A DNA stretch of 64,000 bases from Paenochrobactrum gallinarii (GTDB lineage Bacteria > Pseudomonadota > Alphaproteobacteria > Rhizobiales > Rhizobiaceae). A program made the position numbers and the translations under genes. The notes beneath the pieces were generated by a model. It did no database searches and was not told where the DNA came from. It worked only from the letters and a program-made list of their open reading frames with translations. Within the stretch, counting starts at the first letter, position 1. Each line of letters opens with the position of its first letter. Below are positions 58,480 to 64,000 of the stretch, piece after piece. Location: assembly GCF_014205685.1 (NCBI RefSeq), contig NZ_JACIIU010000012.1:28243-92242 (forward strand), written 5' to 3'.

Positions 58480-58976
58480 TGACACAGAAAAGCATGACAA
58501 GCCGTGGCTTTACCGGTTGGCACATGTTGGGCATCATGTGCCTGTTCTTCGGTGTCATCATCACCGTGAACCTGATTATGGCCTATTTTGCCATCGGCAG
58601 CTGGAGTGGCCTGGTTGTTAAAAACTCCTATGTCGCCAGTCAGGAATTTAACGAGAAAGCGCTGACCGGTAAGGAACAGGCAGCGCTCTTGTGGGAAACT
58701 AAGCTCGACTATAAAAACGGTGAGTTCACCTATCACCTGCTCGATAAAGACGGGCAAGCAATCGATGCATCAAGCGCAACCGCTCATTTCAAACGTCCTG
58801 TCGGCGATGCCAATGACACCTCCGTGACCATGGAAAAAACCGGTACAGGCCAATTCGTCTCAAAAATTGAATTGGGTGAAGGCGCATGGATTGTCGAACT
58901 TAATTCCGAAGCCGGCCTTGATGATCCTTATCGTCAAATCCGCCGTTTCATCATTGTAAACGGAGAATATAAATGA
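58479..58976 (+). CDS. ccoH: FixH family protein
   Basis: 165 residues. A membrane helix near the N-terminus (about 15-38, GIMCLFFGVIITVNLIMAYFA) is followed by a periplasmic beta domain with ATAHFKRPVGDANDT. FixH/CcoH is needed for assembly of the cbb3 complex. It overlaps ccoG by 1 bp and ccoI by 4 bp. Confidence 0.93.
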   Translation: MTQKSMTSRGFTGWHMLGIMCLFFGVIITVNLIMAYFAIGSWSGLVVKNSYVASQEFNEKALTGKEQAALLWETKLDYKNGEFTYHLLDKDGQAIDASSATAHFKRPVGDANDTSVTMEKTGTGQFVSKIELGEGAWIVELNSEAGLDDPYRQIRRFIIVNGEYK

Positions 58977-61255
58977 GCTGCTGCGCTCCCAATGCTCAAA
59001 ACATGAGCACTGGCCAGATTTACTCTCCCGATGAGCTGCTTCTTGCAAGCCGCAAACTGGGTGACGGCTTACGGCAGATTGACCTCTCCGTGCCGGGCAT
59101 TCATTGCGCATTGTGCATTCAAACCATTGAAAAAGCGCTGAATGCGCAGCCACAGGTTAAATATGCCCGCGTTAATCTTTCCTCCAAACGCGTAACGGTG
59201 CGCTGGGATGAAGATACCACACCTCCTGCCCTGATCGATATCATCAATAAAGCGGGCTATGAGGCGCATATTTTTGAACTCGGCAAAGAAAAAGACGAGG
59301 TCTTAACCCGCCTTATCATTGCGCTGGCCGTTGCAGGTTTTGCCAGCAGTAATATCATGCTGCTTTCCGTTTCAGTCTGGTCTGGTGCGGAAGCAGCAAC
59401 GCGTGATCTGTTCCATTGGATTTCGGCACTGATTGCGCTGCCGACCATGATTTTTTCCGGTCGTATTTTTTACGAATCCGCATGGCGCGGCCTGAAAGCC
59501 GGTCGCCTTAATATGGACTTTCCGATTTCGATCGCCATTTCACTTGCTTTCATCATGAGCTTGTATGAAACCATTCATAGTGGTCAGCATGCTTATTTTG
59601 ATGCCTCTGTTTCGCTGCTCTTCTTTCTGCTGATCGGCCGCACCCTTGACCATGTGATGCGTGAACGCGCACGTTCGGCTGTACGTGGCCTTTCACAATT
59701 TGCGGCTCGCGGCGCAATTGTCGTCAGCCAAAATGGCGAGCGCAATTATCTGCCGATTGATGAAATCAAACCGGATATGCAAATTATTCTGGCGGCTGGT
59801 GAGCGCGTTCCGGTGGATGCGAAAATCGAAGAAGGCCATTCGGAACTCGATTGCTCTATTGCAACCGGTGAAAGTCTGGCTGTGCCGGTTGGCCCCGGCT
59901 CAGATATTCGTGCCGGTACGCTTAACCTTACCGGTCCTTTGGTTATTCGCGCAACAGCTGCCGCCAGCAACAGCTTTTTGGCTGAAATGGTACGCCTGAT
60001 GGATATGGCCGAAGGTGGCCGTGCCCGTTATCGCCGCATTGCAGACCGTGCCGCAGAACTTTATGCTCCTGCCGTACATCTTACCGCTTTTTCGGCATTT
60101 CTGATCTGGATGTTCATCAGCGGCGATTGGTATAAATCAATTTATATCGGTATTTCCACGCTCATTATCACCTGCCCTTGTGCGCTTGGCCTTTCTGTGC
60201 CGATTGTACAGGTTGTGGCCGCGCGTCGCTTGTTTGAAAACGGCATTATGATCAAGGATGGCTCTGCGATGGAACGCATGACCGAAATTGATCATGTCAT
60301 TTTCGACAAGACCGGAACCTTGACTCTCGGACAGCCTTGGCTGATCGATCAAGATACAATTCCGGCTGAACATCTGGAAATGGCCGCAGAGCTATCGCTT
60401 TATTCACTTCACCCGCTATCAAGGGCATTGGCACAATTTGCAGCCCAAAGCCAAACGACCCGCTTTGATCATATCGAAGAAATTCCGGGTTCCGGCATTA
60501 AAGCCATGAAAGACGGTAAGATCTATCAGCTTGGTCGCCGTGCATGGATTGCCGCTGATGGCGATACAGAGCAAGCGTCCATGCAGGCAGATGGCCCGCA
60601 GACTTGCCTGGCTATTGATGGTGAAATTGTACAAGTCTTCTCCTTTGAAGATCGCCCACGCGCAGATGCACTGGAAGCTATCAACAAGCTGAAGAAGAAC
60701 GGCCTCAAGCTTGCGATCATGTCTGGTGACAAAATCAGCGTTGTTCAGTCACTGGCAAAATATTTAGGCATTGAGCGCTTTCAGGGCGAAGTTTTGCCTG
60801 CTGACAAAGCTAAGCTGGTGCAAAGCTTAAGCAATGAAGGCAGCAAGGTTCTGATGGTCGGCGACGGCCTCAACGACGCCCCTGCCCTCGTTGCGGCGCA
60901 TGTATCCATGGCACCGGCAACCGCTGCCGATATTGGCCGTAATGCTGCGGATTTCGTGTTCTTACGTGAAAGCCTAGGTGCGGTTCCGGTTGCCTATGCA
61001 GTCTCAAGAGAAGCCAATAAGCTGATCCGCCAAAATTTCATGATCTCTATTGGTTATAATTTTCTGGCCGTACCTTTTGCGGTACTTGGCTTTGTCACGC
61101 CACTGGTAGCTGCATTAGCCATGTCGATTTCATCTATTGTTGTCATCAGCAATGCTTTACGTTTAAAAGCAGGCAGAGCTGAAGCGAAGAAGATTAAAGC
61201 GGCCAATGAAAAATTACAGGCCGCGCCAACCACATGGAAGGCTGTAAACCGTTGA
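58973..61255 (+). CDS. ccoI: Copper-exporting P1B-type ATPase CcoI (FixI)
   Basis: 760 residues. An SCCAP opening and a metal-binding domain GIHCALCIQTIEKAL (C45, C48), then six to eight helices with the CPC metal site in TCPCALGLSVP (about 401-403). The phosphorylation motif DKTGTLTLG is near 445 and GDGLNDAPAL near 630. It delivers copper for the CuB centre of the oxidase rather than for detoxification, as known for CopA2/FixI. It overlaps ccoH and ccoS. Confidence 0.96.
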   Translation: MSCCAPNAQNMSTGQIYSPDELLLASRKLGDGLRQIDLSVPGIHCALCIQTIEKALNAQPQVKYARVNLSSKRVTVRWDEDTTPPALIDIINKAGYEAHIFELGKEKDEVLTRLIIALAVAGFASSNIMLLSVSVWSGAEAATRDLFHWISALIALPTMIFSGRIFYESAWRGLKAGRLNMDFPISIAISLAFIMSLYETIHSGQHAYFDASVSLLFFLLIGRTLDHVMRERARSAVRGLSQFAARGAIVVSQNGERNYLPIDEIKPDMQIILAAGERVPVDAKIEEGHSELDCSIATGESLAVPVGPGSDIRAGTLNLTGPLVIRATAAASNSFLAEMVRLMDMAEGGRARYRRIADRAAELYAPAVHLTAFSAFLIWMFISGDWYKSIYIGISTLIITCPCALGLSVPIVQVVAARRLFENGIMIKDGSAMERMTEIDHVIFDKTGTLTLGQPWLIDQDTIPAEHLEMAAELSLYSLHPLSRALAQFAAQSQTTRFDHIEEIPGSGIKAMKDGKIYQLGRRAWIAADGDTEQASMQADGPQTCLAIDGEIVQVFSFEDRPRADALEAINKLKKNGLKLAIMSGDKISVVQSLAKYLGIERFQGEVLPADKAKLVQSLSNEGSKVLMVGDGLNDAPALVAAHVSMAPATAADIGRNAADFVFLRESLGAVPVAYAVSREANKLIRQNFMISIGYNFLAVPFAVLGFVTPLVAALAMSISSIVVISNALRLKAGRAEAKKIKAANEKLQAAPTTWKAVNR

Positions 61256-61395
61256 GTATCTTATTATTCCTCATCCCGATTGCGCTTTTTTTAGGCGGAC
61301 TATGGCTGGTGATGTTTCTCTGGACACTCAAAAGCGGCCAATATGAGGATATGGACGGAGCAGCGAGTCGTATTCTGATTGATCCTGAAGATTAA
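61252..61395 (+). CDS. ccoS: cbb3 oxidase maturation protein CcoS
   Basis: 47 residues from a TTG start that overlaps the ccoI stop (TTGA). One membrane helix (about 4-24, LLFLIPIALFLGGLWLVMFL) is followed by the diagnostic WTLKSGQYEDMDGAASRILID. It helps insert cofactors into CcoN. Because of its size and TTG start it is easily missed. A terminator follows. Confidence 0.92.
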   Translation: MSILLFLIPIALFLGGLWLVMFLWTLKSGQYEDMDGAASRILIDPED

Positions 61396-61417
61396 TCATC
61401 AAAAATCTGAACAAATT

Positions 61418-61462
61418 GATCGCGCAGAACCCTTAAAATTTGGGTTTTGCGCGATTTTTTTA
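61418..61462 (+). terminator. Terminator of the ccoGHIS operon
   Basis: An imperfect GC-rich stem (ATCGCGCA/TGCGCGAT and AACCC/GGGTT) with a 9-base loop and a run of seven T. It lies 22 bp after ccoS. Confidence 0.88.
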
Positions 61463-61649
61463 TGCACAAAATTGAGTGAAATCAGATTTTTCCGCTGATT
61501 AACAACAGAAATGCAATTATTTTTAAATTAGCTCTTGCCATCTTTCTTTCACTTCGCTAGATGGGAGCCACAGATGATGACAGCAGATGATTTAATCAAG
61601 TGCTGACAACAAAATCACTCATAAGATACTGATTTTGTTAAGGTCATAC

Positions 61650-61723
61650 TGGGGAATAGTTTAATGGTAGAACGACGGACTCTGACTCCGTTAGTCTTGG
61701 TTCGAATCCAGGTTCCCCAGCCA
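61650..61723 (+). tRNA. tRNA-Gln (anticodon CUG)
   Basis: 74 bases including the encoded CCA. Acceptor arm TGGGGAA/TTCCCCA, D-arm TAGTTTAATGGTAGAAC, anticodon stem ACGGA/TCCGT with the loop CTCTGAC (anticodon CTG), and T-arm TTGG-TTCGAAT-CCAG. It decodes CAG. The integrase gene starts about 165 bp after it, so this tRNA is the probable attachment site of an element. Confidence 0.96.
61700..61723 (+). other. Probable attachment site (attL) at the tRNA 3' end
   Basis: Tyrosine-recombinase elements commonly use the 3' end of a tRNA as target, leaving the tRNA intact. The 3' end of tRNA-Gln, ending CCCCAGCCA, is followed by an integrase gene in the right orientation. The second copy of the site would lie beyond the window, so this is an inference. 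Confidence 0.45.
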
Positions 61724-61889
61724 ATTTTTCAAGCTAAATCAGTAACTTATTGATTTTAATTGAGAAATTAACCGCTGAGAATCCCTTCTCCAAATGACCA
61801 ACGCAAATGTGCACGAAACTGTGACACAGAGCTATGACACATTCAGATGATTCTTCTGCTGTGTTTTGCTCCCATTGGCGAGTTGGTTC

Positions 61890-63875
61890 ATGGCAATTAG
61901 ACATGAAGTGCAAAATCTTCAAAGACGCGGGAATATATTTTATTGGCGGGCTCGAATCCCCGTGCGAATGCGGTCATCAATTGATGTTCAGCATCTTGCT
62001 TTCAGCTTAAAACAATCTGATCATCATCGGGCTGGCTATATGGTTCGTAAATTGAACCTGCTGCTACATGAAATCAGCCTGAAACCTGAAAGCACTATGA
62101 TTAATAAAGAAGCCCTAGAAAAACTCTTTCAATCCGAAATTATACGGATGAATGAGCATATGGAAAATTTACAATTTGCTGGGCAGCGTTTTGGTAGCGG
62201 CTTTCAGAATCTAGATAATATGACTGCTGACATGGAAGTGGGCTGGGCTTATCGACTACTGGAGAAATTTGGCACGCGTCAGGCACTCTTTCAGCACCCT
62301 GATTGCGTAGGACATAGTTACCTCAAGCAATCTGCAGTTCCGCAAGAATTACACACCAATATTATTACGACTTATTTTGGCGAAAAGCACGCTGCGGAAA
62401 CACCCGCATTCAGAGCTGAAATCGAAGCTCTTATGCAAGAGCATGGTATCAGTGCTGGTATTCTCAATGCAGAGAAGGCCAAGGCTGAGTATTTTCGCGC
62501 CCGTGCTGATGTCTTGCTAAATACCGAAGGTCGATACATCTTCGAATACCCTGTCACTATACAGGAGGTTGTTACTCAGGTAGTTGCGCCGAAACCGATA
62601 GAAGAACCTATCGAGGCAACACCGCCAGCACCTGCCGAAAATCCAGAACCAGTGGTACCGACAATCCCTGTGATGGCACCATCTGTCACAAAAGTTAAAG
62701 CAGTTCCTCTCAAAAACTTTATGAAGGAGTGCGAGCTACTCATTGAGAACAATAAGTCGACCTGGCAAGCTGATACGGCAGAAGACGTACGCGTTATTAT
62801 CCGTATCTTCACTGGCATCCTGGCCGAGCATGGCATTAAGAACAGTTCCGAAGTAGAACAGGTACACCTTGCTGCACTGAGACAGCACTTTAATCAGATT
62901 CTGCCGGGTTATGGCCGCAGCAGACGTTTGAGCGCTATGACAACTGCGCGGTTACGTGAAGAATCTGCGAGTGTTCACGAACGAGCTATTCGGCTGAAAC
63001 AAGAACCACCTAAAATTGGCCTGGCTGTTCCCACCATTCGCCGCCACCTTGGTAATCTCAAACATTTTCTGGGCCATCTGAGCGCTTCAGGCTATACAAT
63101 GCAGCCTTTAAGCCTTGATGGGCTAATGCCTAAAAAGATAAGTGCATCCAAAGCTCGTAGTTTAACCCAAAAGCCTGATCCTGAGCGGATCAGACCAATT
63201 TTTCAAATACCACTCTTTACAGGATGCTCCGGTCCACTACCCAAACAATGGCGGGTGTCTGGCGATCAAGTATTTCACTCTTCCCTATTTTATGTGCCGA
63301 TGTTTTTGACTTATCTTGGTGCACGCCGCGCTGAAATCACAGGTCTTTCAGTCGATGATGTGCTGAATATCGAGGGCGTGTGGGCGATACACATACGTGA
63401 AAATCAGTTTCGTTCTATTAAAAATGAGCAGTCAGATCGTGTGCTGCCAATACCAATAGAAATCCTGAGGCTTGGTTTTGTCGATTATGTTCATTGCATC
63501 AAGAAGCTTGGATATGTTGAATTGTTCCCTGAGTTACATGTGCCAGGAAAAATAACCGATACTGGTGACCGCTTTTATAAAAGCTTCATGCCGCTGCTTG
63601 ATACCAAAAACGGTTTCAAAGGAGAGTTATGGGATCGTACCATACATGCTTTGCGGCACGGTTTTACGGATACACTCAAGCAGAATGGCGTTCAGCTCTC
63701 AACGATTGAGGACATAACCGGGCACCTTGGTGGAACCGAGGGGCAGATGCGTTATTCAAATGCAGCCAATCTTAAATTAATGCAGGAAGCTCTGGCGGTT
63801 TATCCCGTCATCACCGACCATCTTAAATTCGAAAAACTAAACCTGCTGCCATCAATTGAGCAAAAAGAATTTTAA
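61890..63875 (+). CDS. Tyrosine recombinase (site-specific integrase)
   Basis: 661 residues. The N-terminal LQRRGNIFYWRARIPVRMR (near 9-27) is a DUF6538-type element found in large integrases. A middle helical region with a Pro-rich stretch (PAPAENPEPVVPTIP-like, near 245) precedes the core-binding domain. The catalytic domain has R479 in LGARRAEITGLS, H586-A-L-R589 in IHALRHGF, H612 in GHLGG and nucleophile Y622 in MRYSN, so the catalytic set is intact. It probably drives integration at tRNA-Gln. The start at 61890 has a weak site; a TTG 8 codons earlier is possible. The gene looks more A/T-rich than the flanking core genes. Confidence 0.93.
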   Translation: MAIRHEVQNLQRRGNIFYWRARIPVRMRSSIDVQHLAFSLKQSDHHRAGYMVRKLNLLLHEISLKPESTMINKEALEKLFQSEIIRMNEHMENLQFAGQRFGSGFQNLDNMTADMEVGWAYRLLEKFGTRQALFQHPDCVGHSYLKQSAVPQELHTNIITTYFGEKHAAETPAFRAEIEALMQEHGISAGILNAEKAKAEYFRARADVLLNTEGRYIFEYPVTIQEVVTQVVAPKPIEEPIEATPPAPAENPEPVVPTIPVMAPSVTKVKAVPLKNFMKECELLIENNKSTWQADTAEDVRVIIRIFTGILAEHGIKNSSEVEQVHLAALRQHFNQILPGYGRSRRLSAMTTARLREESASVHERAIRLKQEPPKIGLAVPTIRRHLGNLKHFLGHLSASGYTMQPLSLDGLMPKKISASKARSLTQKPDPERIRPIFQIPLFTGCSGPLPKQWRVSGDQVFHSSLFYVPMFLTYLGARRAEITGLSVDDVLNIEGVWAIHIRENQFRSIKNEQSDRVLPIPIEILRLGFVDYVHCIKKLGYVELFPELHVPGKITDTGDRFYKSFMPLLDTKNGFKGELWDRTIHALRHGFTDTLKQNGVQLSTIEDITGHLGGTEGQMRYSNAANLKLMQEALAVYPVITDHLKFEKLNLLPSIEQKEF

Positions 63876-63880
63876 CAAGA

Positions 63881-63904
63881 GTGTAACGTATATATACGTT
63901 ACAC
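63881..63904. promoter_or_regulatory. Perfect 24-bp palindrome after the integrase
   Basis: Both 12-base arms match perfectly (arm GTGTAACGTATA) with no spacer. It starts 5 bp after the integrase stop and no T-run follows, so it looks like an operator for a dimeric regulator rather than a terminator. Confidence 0.55.
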
Positions 63905-63906
63905 AT

Positions 63907-64000
63907 GGGACTGTTCTAAATTTTGTGTAAGTGCCTTTATTTTCCCTTATCCTGTTTGGATAGACATAAAGAGGTACTTCACATGGATGAAGCCAAGATT
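63907..64000 (+). mobile_element. Possible end of an IS256-like element (partial)
   Basis: GGGACTGTTCTAAATTTTG followed by TGTAAG resembles the outer end of IS256-family elements. A short leader and an ATG with GAGG 8 bases upstream at 63983 follow, as expected for a transposase gene. Only 94 bases are present, so the call rests on resemblance alone. Confidence 0.35.
63983..64000 (+). CDS. Start of an unidentified gene, possibly a transposase
   Basis: Six codons (MDEAKI) after a GAGG ribosome binding site are visible before the window ends. Too short to identify; the preceding IS256-like end makes a transposase possible. Confidence 0.35.

Noticed and set aside
1..64000. CRISPR array, prophage structural genes, toxin-antitoxin pair or biosynthetic cluster
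   Set aside because: No regularly spaced repeats, phage structural proteins, paired small antitoxin/toxin genes or multi-domain synthases were seen; the only mobile signals are the IS1595 copy and the island edge at the right.

Overview
The window reads as a chromosomal segment of an alphaproteobacterium of the order Rhizobiales (Hyphomicrobiales), most like the Brucella/Ochrobactrum/Pseudochrobactrum group. This is inferred from split ATP synthase b and b' subunits, small families typical of the order (DUF1344, DUF6101, a YidB-like protein), a GTTC-N7-GTTC LexA-type site, a complete fix-type ccoNOQP-ccoGHIS cluster, and rhizobial AGAGCAT-type palindromic repeats. Base composition looks moderate, near 50% GC by eye. 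Genus and species cannot be fixed from sequence alone.

Layout. 1-6.4 kb: tail of tldD, a GNAT acetyltransferase, two RNA methyltransferases (TrmA/RlmD type and TlyA), dxs and a pirin. 6.5-16.4 kb: a YidB-like protein, a GlsB-like membrane protein, DedA, xseB with a histone-deacetylase-fold hydrolase, aroC, DUF1344 and Dabb proteins, a histidine phosphatase with fabI, a CbpA-type DnaJ, a lipoprotein, pdxH and ubiA. 16.6-29.5 kb: purD, a DmdC-like acyl-CoA dehydrogenase, DUF6101, a D-2-hydroxyglutarate/lactate dehydrogenase with Sua5/TsaC, glyQS, a large TPR protein and a polyprenyl diphosphate synthase. 29.7-36.8 kb (plus strand): DUF2007, a TrmN6-type methyltransferase, nhaA, an SppA-type S49 protease, a small membrane protein, ispE, moaB, a PA0069-type radical SAM protein and rnhB. 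37.1-37.8 kb: a decayed IS1595-family insertion sequence. 37.9-44.7 kb: the F0 ATP synthase genes (atpI-B-E-F'-F), a SleB-type cell wall hydrolase, der and a TPR membrane protein.

45.0-52.8 kb holds a polysaccharide deacetylase, an ArsC-like protein, and then the most coherent accessory module: a four-gene minus-strand operon, dsbD - (Lgt-like/TlpA fusion) - L,D-transpeptidase - dsbA. It faces an OmpR/QseBC-type two-component system across 142 bp. It looks like a periplasmic thiol-redox system coupled to a cysteine-dependent cell-wall cross-linking enzyme. 53.2-61.4 kb is the cbb3 oxidase region: a perfect FNR/FixK box, ccoNOQP, then ccoG, ccoH, ccoI and ccoS with overlapping stops and starts.

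61.65-64.0 kb is the left edge of a probable integrated element: tRNA-Gln(CUG), a 661-residue tyrosine recombinase, a perfect 24-bp palindrome and what may be the end of an IS256-like element. The cargo lies beyond the window. Most of the window is conserved housekeeping sequence, and no clear new defence or biosynthetic system is visible. The best leads are the redox/cell-wall operon, an in-frame palindromic insertion in glyQ, a candidate sRNA near 1.1 kb, a possible SOS site before the radical SAM gene, and the island junction.
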